Positions 21,701 to 32,310 of a DNA stretch of 64,000 bases are shown here, in pieces; position 1 is the stretch's first letter, and each line of letters starts with the position of its first letter. Both the position numbers and the translations under genes were made by a program. Origin of the DNA: Ischnura elegans (taxonomy: Eukaryota > Arthropoda > Insecta > Odonata > Coenagrionidae); contig NC_060259.1 of assembly GCF_921293095.1 (NCBI RefSeq), positions 41,831,812 through 41,895,811 on the forward strand. The letters run 5' to 3'. The notes below the pieces were generated by a model, which did no database searches, had not been told where the DNA came from, and saw only the letters and a program-made list of their open reading frames with translations.

Positions 21701-21989
21701 TGAATTTGTGGTCCTGATGGTGGATGATGGGAGGGAAGGCGAGGGAGGAAGTGGGGAGGCGTCCGGGGAGGGTGGGAAGAGGGAGGCCAAGCCGTGGGAT
21801 CGTCTAGGAATGCAGGGGAGAGAGAAGCACAAGTGCAGGTCGGCCAAGAACCCAAGCTTTGCCTCATGCCCAGCTGGGAGTGCGCGCACTGACATGTTGT
21901 TCCCTCGCCGACGCGAAATGGCATATACTGCCCCATGCTGCCGCAGCCTACATCCAACACCCATTACATTACAATTAATACATTTCGAA
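18737..21989. other. Mostly featureless; low-complexity GC patch at 21.7 kb
   Basis: A pyrimidine-rich stretch (18,970-19,130) and an antisense G-rich patch near 19,725 give long but meaningless open frames. At about 21,720-21,850 one strand is almost pure purine (GGGAGGGAAGGCGAGGGAGG), which explains the overlapping frames there. I recognise no gene or transposon. Confidence 0.4.
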
Positions 21990-22215
21990 AGGCAATAAAT
22001 CGGAAAATTGAACGCCATGAGATACGATGGTGTGATGATAATAATCGTTCAAGGACAGATGGACGGAAAGAGCGGTAGAGGAAGGTCTCGTATGCGATGT
22101 ATGTAACTGGATGATGGATGTAGAACAGTATCATTATGTGAGTGTTCAACGACTGCCTGTTAGCAGAATTGAGTGTGGAGCTGCGTCAAGCTCAGCTTCA
22201 CATTGTTGACTGAAA
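21990..22215 (+). pseudogene. LINE ORF2 C-terminal fragment
   Basis: The translation includes VQGQMDGKSGRGRSRMRCM after a degraded I-G-H-x-x-R-like stretch, and ends in the region where WRAALNxS is normally found. EGxxDGKRxRGRPRxxYxxQ is the standard extreme C-terminus of several animal LINE ORF2 proteins. It is frame-broken. A similar block lies at 36478-36665. Confidence 0.75.
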
Positions 22216-24200
22216 ATTATGGTGAAACAAAAAGTAATATTATCTTTTTAACAGCTATGTTCATTAAAATAGGAGCAGCATCATTTCATTCATGATTCCG
22301 AGGAATAATGCAATTATATAATATGGCGCTATAATTAGTGTATTTTTAATAACTTGACAATAAATCGAACCAATATACTAAAAATAAGTGATATTTAATA
22401 AATATAATAATTGGTTACATTATTATTACAAAAAGGGTTATTACAGCAACAGATTTAAGCAAACATCAATTCTAAAATTGAGTGTTTGTCTTGCATAGTT
22501 TTATTATATTTAGATGAGGATCGACGCAAAAGGTGAAAATGTTGCAAAAAATCCAACGTGGAAATCCCTCAATACATATATATTTATTACCTCCACATTA
22601 GATCGCATTTACCCCGGTTCTCTCGACCGTTATGAATAGGGTCAAAATTTTATGGAAATAAAGCGCTTAAAAATTCCATTTTATGAACCTTCTCCTTGAT
22701 TTTCACCCTTTTGTCATGCTCTGCTACATGTAATGCATATTGTCTACCGCAATTGTTGCTATGAAACGTCTTTAAAGTGAACTGCAAATGTAAAACTTCA
22801 ACGTAAGCCCCTCTTGTGATAGAAATTTAATAAATAACCTTCGCCAGTTTGTGATGCATGTGCAACTGAGGCAATGCACTCTCGCATGTATCGAAAAGAA
22901 TGTTACATCCTTTGTGAGAGTCAACCCCTGATTGCACGTGATTGCATGTGCAATTGTGGCAGCTCCTACATGCAGCTTCGTGCATGTTGGAAAACATCAT
23001 AGTCTGCCACACATCCTGTAGGTGGCTTGCAGGTTATAATAATGATATTTTATTCACGGGTATTGTTAACCGATTTCAAAGTTTATATCATATTAAACAT
23101 AATTAATATTAGGGAAAATTTTAATTCATGTTAAGGAATAATCGCATAAAAATTACAAAAATAAATACTTAACTATCAAAAGAGTCAACACGCTATAAAA
23201 AAAATCAAATGATAACATTCAATTGTATTGAGAATTAAAAGATGTATACATTATCGAGAGATTCATTATAAAATTTCTTTTTATAACATTCAGGATTGCA
23301 CACAAATAAACAGTAGGTATGTAAAATAAACAACCGACAAAACTAGTTAATTTACAAAGACATGGATTTACACACAGGGCGCTATCCATAATGGTACAAA
23401 ATTTTAAAGAAATTGTTCTGGAATAAAAGAATAGTTATCGAGTAGATGTTGATGTAAGTAGAGCGGCGTAAATCTTAACATCGCATTATGTCACAGATCC
23501 CATTCGCTTACCTCAAAGTCGGAAAAAACGTGCATCGCAATGCGAACACCTACCACCGGTGGATTCGGGAAGGGAAGGATTTGCGATCGCGGAAGGAAGA
23601 GAGCAGGCCTGCCCCCGTGACCGCCACATGGGCGAAATTTAAAGCCCCCGGCGGGGAGGCTTTGGGGGTGGGGGAAGTGGGCGGCTTCGGGGGCGGCGAT
23701 GGATACGCGTGTGAGCGGATGGGGTGCATCGAACTTCCGGAAGTGCGCCTCCGCTCAAATGTTTTGAGCGAGCAGAGAGGGGAAGGGGAGGGGGCTCGAG
23801 GGGGGAGGCGGGGGCGGGGGGATGCAGGAAGCATGACGCTTGCGGAGCGGGGGGTGGGGATGTTGTTATGCGAAGGTGGAGATGAACACAGGACGTAATC
23901 GGTGGGGCAGAGAGGGGAGTAATTGTGGGGGGTGATCTACATCTACGGAGTGCTCCGCTGGTCGCCTCAACGGACGTGTGGCGAGAAGTTGAAGAGCGTT
24001 TTGCGAAGGAGGAAATGAATTCAAGACTAGATGATGGTGCGCGATTAAAGAAAACACTTCGCATACGTTATTCTTTTTAAATTGCCGTAATTGACGATAT
24101 TCATCAAGGTTAAAAAGCAGCATTTGGGTACAAAGAATGTTAGATTTAAAAAAACGTTTTTATTTTCCACACAGTAGGTATGTATGGAAAAATCTGCCGG
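22216..24200. other. AT-rich DNA with a CpG- and purine-rich island at 23.5-23.95 kb
   Basis: Except for the GC-rich segment (about 23,540-23,960) there is nothing recognisable. That segment is asymmetric, with many G-runs on the plus strand, and gives four overlapping frames in different registers. None has a convincing protein composition. It could be a promoter island or plain low complexity. Confidence 0.35.
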
Positions 24201-24292
24201 TTTCAACCTTTTCAGGTCATTATGTAAAGGTAATGTATTCGTATTCTAGGGGTAATGTATTGCTTCTTAATAATGACCTGAAAAGGTCGAAA
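24201..24292. repeat. Inverted repeat with GAAAC motif, Penelope-like hairpin
   Basis: Arms TTTCAACCTTTTCAGGTCAT (24201-24222) and ATGACCTGAAAAGGTCGAAA (24271-24292) match at 21 of 22 positions across a 48-bp AT-rich loop. Each strand thus carries ATGACCTGAAAAGGT[CT]GAAAC, a short stem-loop followed by GAAAC. That is the layout of the stem II and 3' core of the hammerhead motifs found in Penelope-like elements. The CUGANGA half is not intact. Confidence 0.5.
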
Positions 24293-25319
24293 CGTAATGT
24301 TTTCGTATTCAAGAGGTGATGCAGTAACAAGAGCATTCGATATAGCTGCGAAGTTACCGATAATTTAGGTCAGCATTGAAATCTCGTGATTTTTAATGGT
24401 GCAGATATTTTGGATAGAGGAGTCAATGAAGTGGGTCAGTAAAGTGCGCCATTAATAACAGTTTCAATAGATTTGTAGCTAGATAGTACAATGAGAACTA
24501 CTTACCACATGGGTGTTTGCCTCGGATTCAGCTTTCACCAAAATTCAATACGCTACAATACAAAATCTCATATATCTTAGGACAAGATGAATCTTAAATT
24601 AAATGTAAAAAAATTTTCACCCAAATGGAAGAACTTAGTGCCACAGTCAAGTCAATTCTTTCGAAAGAACAAGAGGACCAGCAGACTTACAAGCCATGAA
24701 AGTTCAAGTGACTACGGCGTTATCAATCTCGGCCGCGAGTGCCCAGTACAAAAAGAGAACATTTACATACCTGTTCTATTGTTATCGGTTTGTTCCTCAG
24801 ACGTACGCCTGTCGAATTCACCAAGCTGTGCCCATAAAAGTTAGATATATATTATTACCATCTCAAGATAGCTTAGTGAGCATTTTTATATTAGTTTATT
24901 TTTGCTATGTCTTTGATACATTTGGAAAATTATTTCATCTACCTAAATACCCATTCCTTAATTATAATATTCCTATTTTAATTGTTTATATCCGAACCTG
25001 CAAAATACTGTGATTAAAGGTGTTTTTCCTATTAAGGTAGGTTTACTAATAGAATAATTTTTTGGTTTAATTATTTTATTTTGTTTGTTTAATTTTTAGG
25101 TTTAGGTTCACTTTAGTATAATTTTGCGAATCGCCCACATTGTTGCCCATCCTCAAACTAGACTTCGCTCTTCTATTCCCTGGAAGGCCTATTCCCTTAC
25201 ACTCTATCTATAACTCCAATATGTTGTCCAAAACTGATACGATAGAGATGGGATAGAATGGGATAAATTCATCTGTCACTTAAGGTGATGGCAGTGGGAG
25301 GATGAGGCTTGAATCCATG
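24293..25319. other. No recognisable feature
   Basis: AT-rich DNA. Two overlapping frames at 24,590-25,010 have no motif or family resemblance. Confidence 0.4.
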
Positions 25320-25327
25320 CAGTGAGT

Positions 25328-25560
25328 CAGTGGCGTATCTTTGGGGGAAAAAAGTTATTTAAAACTATTGTCTAGTTTTGACATATTACAACTGCATCTG
25401 CTTAAAGTTAAATTTTTCATGCTAAAATTGTATAAAATGTATTTCCAGGCATGTTATTTTTCAAAAATTTTCGCGGACCTCCTGTTACTTGGGGGGGAGG
25501 GTCGCCCCCCCTCCCCCAGGCCATCCCATCCCCCCAAGCATAATCTTAGTCACCCCACTG
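25328..25560. mobile_element. hAT MITE, family B copy 1
   Basis: The element starts CAGTGGCGTATCTTTGGGG and ends AGTCACCCCACTG. Target duplication CAGTGAGT (25320-25327) matches CAGTGCGT (25561-25568) at 7 of 8 positions. The interior, including the AAATGTATTTCCAGGCATG block, appears in reverse orientation in the copy at 34305-34545. C-runs near the right end fold with G-runs. Confidence 0.85.
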
Positions 25561-25568
25561 CAGTGCGT

Positions 25569-27448
25569 GGTAAAAATATTTAAGGGGAATGATTTTTCTT
25601 AAAAATTAGACTCTTGGAGTTTTCTTTGTTGATTTTTCTTAAAAAAAATGGCTGGGTAACTCGTAGGAGAGCACGTCTATCCTGAGTACCGACCAACGTT
25701 AAGCACAGCCTGTTTCCTCAATTTCTACACTTCACTATTACAGTTTCTCGAGGAAGGTACGTGACTCGAACTGATTTCTTCTCCTGTACTCGACCTATCC
25801 GTGTTATCTTGCCTCGGAGCATTTCGGAGCCTCTCCCCCACTTTGGTCACACCCAGTTCGAGGAAATTCCGCCAAGATATGTCTGGTGGTCACGTCTTCG
25901 GAATGTCCCCTGGACTGCGTTAAGAGGCTTGAGGTTCTTTTCGCGGAAATCTCGTCATGGTCAATACGAAGGGAATGGAGGAGGGCCTTTGAATCCGGTA
26001 GTGAAGTATTTGGAGAAAAAAGGGCATTCCGGAGGTTCTTTCCCTCGGAGTTAACGTATGCCAGAACGATTTTCGACCTTAGAGGTCGGGAGGGAGACTG
26101 AAATGGCAATATCTTAGATCACATGATGAGTCTCTTTGGCTTACTACGAAAATAGCGGTTTTTTCACGTTGTTTATTATAAAAAATGAATTGTAAATTTC
26201 CATTAAATTTCATTTGACACTCACGAGGGAGTAGAAGAACTAGAATTTAATAAAAGTCAATTTAAAATATTCCATTTCCACAATTTTTTGATTTCCCATT
26301 ATAATTCTGAAATTGGGGTTTCAAGGTCGGCCTCAGTATTTGGTACCGCGCAGCCTACTATAGCGCTCTTGTTTATATTTAACAAAGGAATTATCTATGC
26401 ATGGGAGGCCCACGTTCGTCCCGTAGAAGCTTGATTTATGCTGCCACTTCGCTCGCTTTTTTATCGTTTTTTTTATGTCCGTAGGGCGGCAATGAGCGCA
26501 GAGCAATCCATATATTCCTATCATTGCAATAGAGTATTTGTTCTCACGAGGAATATTATTGAAAAGTGTTGAACTCGATAGATTATGGAAAATGAAAGAA
26601 TGAACTTTGCTAGGTTCACTAATAAATTTGAAAAAAAAACACAAATGGAAAGGTTTCACAAAGTTAAGTCTGAAATCATTAGTTATAGCGATAGATTATA
26701 TCACATTGAATTTAAATTTCTGTTTACACCCTTAGTCATGGTTTATATTAAGACATGGTCAGTCCTGCATTACCGCCAGCGTCGCGTGTAGTGTCTTTTG
26801 TAAACCCATTGAAATACGCTGAGGGTGACTATACATTTAGTGGCAGATAAGAGAAATCTCCGTTGCATTATTCGTGATGTTTACTTTTGATTCGTGCTGA
26901 ATTTAACAACGGCGTGGACTCCAGATCGGCGCCGTGGGACGCTGGAAGGCGCCCGGGACCCCGACGCTGGGAATTACTGCGGGCGGCTCACAGGTCTAAC
27001 GGTACGTCGTCTAATTTAGGATGCGGGACATGATTCTCGCTTTAACTAGCGTACGATGTTCGTGTGGGGAGGGTGGGAAGTGTCAAGTGAGCTTGTATGA
27101 ACGGAGCCTTGGGTGACGCGAGCCACAAACAAAGCATTACTAATGGAAAGGATACTCATTCAATTTCCGAGTCCCCCCACCCACTCTCCCCCAAGTGAAC
27201 AAGCCTTCCTCAAGGAGGCGGACAATGGCGGGCCGGGGGAGGCGTGGCTGGGGGGAGGGGTGGGGCGGGCGGGGGCGGAGGGGGTTGTTTGGAGAGGAGC
27301 CGAGATTGTTGGGCTTCGGTGTGAGGCGCGAGCCACGAGGAATAACACCACTCTGCGGTGGTATTTGCCTCTTCCGGTCCGCCCCCCCCCCCGTGATGAC
27401 TAACTTGATGCCACGTTCTGAAGCAAAATTGTGGCAATAGGCGCATAT
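25569..27448. other. No assigned gene; CpG/G-rich patch at 27.1-27.4 kb
   Basis: Frames at 25,760-26,110 look somewhat protein-like on both strands but show no motif I can name. The fragment ACCAACGTTAAGCACAGCC near 25,690 faintly recalls 5S rRNA box A and is not enough for a call. The 27,100-27,400 patch is CpG-rich with C- and G-runs and gives several conflicting frames. Confidence 0.35.
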
Positions 27449-27530
27449 GATCTACAACTACGTAATACCCTGCGAACCAACACTAAGGTATTTAGCAGGG
27501 GGTGACCAACCACCAGCATGCAGCATGCAA
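27449..27530 (-). mobile_element. Family V LINE 3' UTR fragment
   Basis: On the minus strand, GGTCACCCCCTGCTAAATAC is followed by TTCGCAGGGTATTACGTAG and TTGTAGAT. This is the 3' UTR sequence seen after the LINE frame at 13,607-13,680. Only the 3' end is present. Confidence 0.65.
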
Positions 27531-28351
27531 TAAGCCACATCCTGACTTCGTGGTTAAATTGAGTAAAGTAATAAAATTAACCCGTACGCATTTGTGAAGG
27601 TGGTGTGAGCAGAATATCATCTAGACTTATATGCATTTAAACTATGCATAATGCTAAAATCTGCTGACTTAATCCCTCAATAATATCGCGACTATTAAAA
27701 ATCACTTTCTCAATGTTGGCCTAACATACTGGTAGCTTCGCAACCATTTCGAAATCCTTCATTTTTCTTTACGTACATAATAATAATAGTTACCTCTATT
27801 GTGTTTGGCAGAAGGAGAATTATCACCAATATGTATCCTATACGACACGTACACACTTCATGATTATCAAAATAATATAGCAATAAAAATTACACATACA
27901 AAAATGTTAACTCGGTACCGGCGGCATTTAAAATTCACAGTGCTCGCCGGAGGCACAATCCTTCTACATATTCCGATGATAAATAATGCCGGGTAGGCTC
28001 CTCCGTATCTCTTTCCGATGTTTCAATGAGCAACACGCCGATCATCCTCAGGGATTCAGGAATGCAATTTTAATCGCATTTATCCATTTACTATGTGGAC
28101 TAATCACTTATGTGAAAACCCACCCTCTTCTCTTATCCCGATCTTTGCTCAGATATTAACATTCCCCCCCGCTTGTAACACCTTCAGGAGTGTTTGTTTG
28201 AACCTCCCGAGATTAATATGAGCGAGAAAAACTCGATCTCGGAAGAACTCACTCCGTTGTGTAAAGCACTTAGAACGCCGCATTTAAGCCCCATACATTG
28301 AGTTATTCTCGCGCGAAATTAACTCGCGAATTTCAAACACAACCGCCTCAG
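27531..28351. other. No recognisable feature
   Basis: AT-rich unique-looking sequence. I see no repeats shared with the rest of the window and no coding motif. Confidence 0.4.
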
Positions 28352-28430
28352 GGAGGTTGGTGGCTTGAAGGGTAGAGCTAGCTACTGACCGATGAGTCTC
28401 GGGTTGATTCGCGTTCTCCTTGCAAAATAA
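28352..28430 (+). mobile_element. SINE head-like sequence
   Basis: GGTTGGTGGCTTGAAGGGTA with TAGAGC resembles the A-box region of the SINE heads in this window. CTCGGGTTGATTCGCG downstream is an imperfect B box at usual spacing. The tail palindrome is absent, so this is a fragment or a related family. Confidence 0.5.
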
Positions 28431-28794
28431 TCACGCAGCGCGAGGCGATGCAGGGAAAAGAACTGACCCCCTTGAATATGTGGAATTCTGTAGGAGACTG
28501 TACGATAGATAGATTCAGAATATCGTTTATTCCACAATGGATAAGAGACTATAACGGCATCGTTAGGACTTACTAATAGGAAGTTGACTTTTATTGTAGT
28601 CTGATAATTTATGTAATCCTTAATGCGTAATGTTTATGAATTTTCCTAGTATTTCTAACTGCATATTTAGCATGTTCTAGCTTCATAGGCTAATCACCTT
28701 CATGACTGGTTGACAACTTTTGCCTTTCCATGAAGGTGGAAGTAAAATTTGTTAGTGTGCGTAGCATTTTATGACCCTGTTGTGTGCATGTGGG

Positions 28795-28876
28795 AATCCT
28801 CTTGCAGCCTTGTGATTGATCACCCCGTCAAATGCCCTAGGGGTGACTCGCAGGGTATTATGCTGATATAAATGTA
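28795..28876 (+). mobile_element. Family V LINE 3' UTR fragment
   Basis: GATCACCCCGTCAAATGCCC, then GACTCGCAGGGTATTATG and a degraded GTAGAT-like end, match the 3' UTR seen at 13.6, 27.5, 31.9 and 47.6 kb. Confidence 0.55.
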
Positions 28877-28899
28877 TAGGGATCTCCCGCACATTGGCC

Positions 28900-30330
28900 T
28901 ATTCCGTATATCACTACTATGGCTCATTCTGCGGTGATCTCACCTATCCGAACCTACCCTCAGCTCTGAATGACCCACGCCAGCATCGCGCATCCCTTCC
29001 TCGGCAAGAGATCTCTATGCTTTGGTTTACCGACTCTGTCACCGCGTCAGCAAGCACCCTGCACCCTCCCGCACCGCCTCCACCCCCGCGCCGCCCCCAG
29101 CACCACGCACTACGACGCCGTGCACCACGGCCCCCGCGTGCCCCACTCCGGCCGGGTGACCTCGACGCCCGGAATCCGACCCCACCCCCTGCGGCGGCCG
29201 CTGCACCCCCGAAATCCCTTCTTCCCGCGGGGGCGGCCGCCGGCCCACCTGTTCCCGCCTCCGGGAGGGGGAGGGGGGGCAGTGGCAGCGGCGGGGGAAA
29301 TGGAGTCGGGCGCGGCCTTGACGAGATCCGGAGCCGATTCCCCGCCCGCTCCCTTCGCTGCTCTCGCCTTCCCATTCACCTCGGCAGCCCATTCATAGCG
29401 CCGAAGACGCGCTCCGAGCACGTGTACCCACCTCAGTCCGTCCAGAAGCAGCCGTGTCGCTGGAGTGAGAGGACGCCATGGCAATGCTGCTCTTACCGCT
29501 CCTCGTGCTCATCGCTGGCCGCAGAGGTGAGTCACCAACAGCCCCCACCGTGGTGGCATTCGCCGCCTGCGGCTCCCAGCCGTCCGCTCCCTGTGCCCTG
29601 AATTGCCTGCTGACGAACGGCAATTGAAGATCGACACATACGAAGTGCGGGACAGATATAAGCGGGCGCATCACTCTCACTCAACCGGTGTTTTTGACGC
29701 CTGATTTTCGCTCAAAACTTGGATCGTCATCCTGAAATTTTCGGGGTTTTTTTAAGTGGACCCTCGTCAACATTCACTTGCATCCTAACGGTGAAAATTT
29801 TACCTCGGATTTATTTTTTTTTGCTTGAAATAAATACAAATGCTGACGAAGGTGTACATTATATTCCGTGAAATTTTCAAATTGACAGCTCAACTTTAAA
29901 ACGAGTGTTTGGTCAACGGAGAAGAAAATTACGTCCGGCCCAGTGGGAGGGATGCATCCTCTTAGATGCTGAGATTGAGTACGGACTGAGAGTACGGAGC
30001 AAATGTTTGGATCTTCGTGACAGTTCGCCGAGGAGCGGACTCGTGGGCGCGGTGGCAGCTCGTTGTCGGCGGCGCGCTGCTTCGGTGGCCGCTCCCCCGC
30101 GCACCGGCGACGTAAAACGAACTGGGGACTCGCCGGAGTGCGTGGGGAGCGGCACCGGTGCGAGCGCGGCGCGGCTCGCGGGCGCCGCTCCGTTGCGCTG
30201 CGTAGTCGCGTGCCTCGCTCCCGCTGGATGTGGGCGAAGGCGAGGCTGTACTTCTGCGAGGGCAGTCAGTGACACGACAGTGAGGACAAGTCAAAACACG
30301 AATAGTTCCCATGATGTCTGTTAAGTTTTG
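28900..30330. promoter_or_regulatory. CpG-rich island around the candidate first exon
   Basis: This is the longest CpG-dense stretch in the window, with many CG dinucleotides at 29,040-29,480 and 29,940-30,290 against an AT-rich background. It explains the many long conflicting frames here (up to 235 codons in one register and about 140 in others), which are composition artefacts. CpG-rich DNA around a short signal-peptide exon suggests a promoter and 5' UTR. I see no convincing TATA box, and the transcription start cannot be placed. Confidence 0.5.
29478..29526 (+). CDS. Candidate first coding exon, signal peptide, secreted or membrane protein
   Basis: The ATG lies in GACGCCATGG, with G at -3 and +4, a good eukaryotic initiation context. 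Sixteen codons give MAMLLLPLLVLIAGRR: a short start, an unbroken hydrophobic core and then Arg-Arg, as expected for a signal peptide. The exon ends GAG|GTGAGT, a consensus donor splitting the next codon after its first base (phase 1). Phase-1 introns directly after a signal-peptide exon are common in extracellular-domain genes such as immunoglobulin-superfamily members; assigning this gene there would be guesswork. No second exon is recognised to the right. It lies in the middle of the CpG island. Confidence 0.5.
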
Positions 30331-30624
30331 TTTGTTTACGCAGCCATGATATCTTCATTCATATTTAAAGCAAGTGTCCTTTCATGGGAACGATTTCCTT
30401 CTTAGGTTTTGTCGAATTATTTTATTGCCATTGTGTTTGTGAGCTTGTTGCTACGATTGTCCCACCGTACACTGAATTTTTTGAGCGAAGGCAGTCCTGC
30501 TAATTGGCTTTCTCCTGAATGTTTCTCTCTTTATTAGTTTATAACACAACAACACGAAAATTAGATGTGATATTCTGTAGCCCATCACTTCCGAAATGGC
30601 TTATTGTTATTGGCTCGGTATTCG

Positions 30625-30888
30625 CAGGGATGCCGACACCTTACAAAAAATATTAGGGGGGCCCAAACCGGGGATCTTGCTCCGGGAAATTTTATAAGCA
30701 GTGAGTTTTAAGTTTTTTAAGCATTTTAGAAGAGTCATATGATCAACATTAGAACCCTGATAACTCGAATCTCGATATCTGGACACTCCCGGGAAAATCA
30801 ACAAGTCTGACACATTTTTTCCTCACACCCATAACGAATTTTAGAGGGGGCTCGGGCCCCCTCAGGCCCTATGAAGTCGGCGCCTCTG
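30625..30888. mobile_element. hAT MITE, family C copy 1
   Basis: It begins CAGGGATGCCGACACC and ends AGTCGGCGCCTCTG. Target duplications GGTATTCG (30617-30624) and GGCATTCG (30889-30896) agree at 7 of 8 positions. The ends and GGGGGGCCC blocks match the longer copy at 62975-63331 in reverse orientation. Non-coding. Confidence 0.8.
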
Positions 30889-31067
30889 GGCATTCGCCGG
30901 AAACGTGAGGAAACGCGGCTATACCCCTCGTTAGCTGCCGTGTGGATGACCGTTGAGGGTTTCGGAGCTGCTATGCCCGCAGTGTTGTCAAACGCTTTCA
31001 TCCTACCCTTTGTTATGCTGCAGGAAGCCAATTCAAATCAGTATAAATTGTGTAAGATGTGCTATAA

Positions 31068-31302
31068 AGGCCTGGTTACACGGTGCATTAACACGTACAA
31101 GTTAATGTACGTTCGCGTGAATGATTTTGGTGGACCGGGACGGAACATGTACGAATGCATGAACCAAATTAGAATAGGTTCTATTTTCTGTTCATGCATT
31201 CGCACTAGTTGGGTGGTTATACGGTGCATTTTGGCATTCATTATCGCGTTTATGCATTTAGACATTAACCCGTACGTGTTAATTTATCGTGTAACCAGGC
31301 CT
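31068..31302. mobile_element. PIF/Harbinger-like MITE
   Basis: Inverted ends AGGCCTGGTTACACGGTGCA and the complement of AGGCCTGGTTACACGATAAA continue with the shared ATTAACACGTAC block. TAA is duplicated at 31065-31067 and 31303-31305. A TAA/TTA 3-bp duplication points to PIF/Harbinger, although the ends alone do not prove it. The centre repeats pieces such as GGTGCATT and ATGCATTC in inverted order. No transposase. Confidence 0.7.
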
Positions 31303-31319
31303 TAATTGGTGAAGACTAA

Positions 31320-31790
31320 ATGAAAACATTGGAAAGCGGTGAGATTCGATAAAAACTGCTACGAGCGAGCAGAGCAATACACAGCTTTGCAGGAATCTGG
31401 TTGTCAGCCGCAGAGGACTCGGAGGCTACATGATAGTACGCCTTGATTGCGTGAGTAATTAATAACGGATATATGTCATAGTGATATTACTATCAGATCT
31501 TAGCGCCGCACAATATTTTTGAGTTCCGAACGAGCGATAGAATGGGGATATTTTTCCGAACGGATAGTTTTAGGAATACATGTTTGAAATAATAAATTAC
31601 TTGAATTAACGTAACGTCGATGTCAGGTTGCCAAATCTCTCATGACATAAACCTCAGTTTTTTCCTTCTCTTGCATGTTAACGGCTTGTATCGTAACTTT
31701 TCCCTCCACACGCCTATCGAGACGGCTTCGCTGGGTAGTCTGTGAATGTGCTGTAGATACCGGCAATAATGAACATTTTTATGATAGCTT
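31320..31790 (+). pseudogene. Family V LINE C-terminal fragment and 3' UTR, strongly decayed
   Basis: In shifting frames the sequence recalls the family V C-terminus: KNCYERAEQYTALQES, a block like GCQPQRTRRL and finally a GYFSERIV-like relic of the EIFCRTDR segment. The 3' UTR block CCTCCACACGCCTATCGAGA, with GTGCTGTAGATACC, follows. It is diverged compared with the fragments at 11.6-13.7 kb. Confidence 0.65.
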
Positions 31791-31844
31791 TAGGAATACG
31801 CTTTTCGCCCGATAATAAAGGACTTGAATTAATTTTACTTCGAT

Positions 31845-31935
31845 CCCAGGTACATCTCCATAACACCCTGCGAGTCGTCATTAGTGTTTGGCGGGGGATG
31901 ATCAACCACCAGCGTGCACCATACAAGAGGATTCC
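31845..31935 (-). mobile_element. Family V LINE 3' UTR fragment, minus strand
   Basis: Minus-strand order GGTGGTTGATCATCCCCCGC, CAAACACTAATGACGACTCG and CAGGGTGTTATGGAGATG matches 27449-27530. It lies between two plus-strand pieces of the same family. Confidence 0.6.
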
Positions 31936-32149
31936 CATATGCACACCACACGGTCCTAAAAATGCTGCAGTTACTGACAAATCATACTCCCACATTCATG
32001 CAAAGGCAAAACTTAACAAATACTGACTACTACCAACTAAGACAAACTGCCAATAAAGCTAGAACACACAAAACATACTGTTAAAAATAATAAGAAAATT
32101 CCGAAACACGCGTTATGGAATACATAAGTTAGCACGCTACACTACAAGG

Positions 32150-32310
32150 TAATCAAATCTCTCAAGATGTACACCGCAGTTGTTTCTTCTCTTGTATGTT
32201 AACGGTCTGCATCGTAACACTTCCCTCCACACGCCCATTGAGGCAGCTTGCGGGGTTTTTTGTAGATGTGCTGTAGATACCTGCAATACTAGGCATTTTT
32301 CGGATAATTT
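32150..32310 (+). mobile_element. Family V LINE 3' UTR copy, direct repeat of 31,615-31,790
   Basis: AAATCTCTCAAGATGTACAC, TTCTTCTCTTGTATGTTAAC, CCTCCACACGCCCATTGAGG and GTGCTGTAGATACCTGCAAT parallel the same ordered blocks at 31,615-31,790 with moderate divergence. Either two insertions or a duplication separated them. Confidence 0.7.

Noticed and set aside
23488..24123. Overlapping frames of 85-141 codons
   Set aside because: Generated by purine/G-run low-complexity sequence.
25650..25720. Possible 5S rRNA-derived sequence (CAACGTTAAGCACAGCC)
   Set aside because: Only a short stretch recalls box A; boxes IE and C are not found.
28894..29601. 235-codon plus-strand frame and several 95-145-codon frames around it
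   Set aside because: They lie in a CpG-rich island where stops are rare, occupy conflicting registers on both strands, and have Pro/Ala/Arg/Gly-driven composition without motifs.
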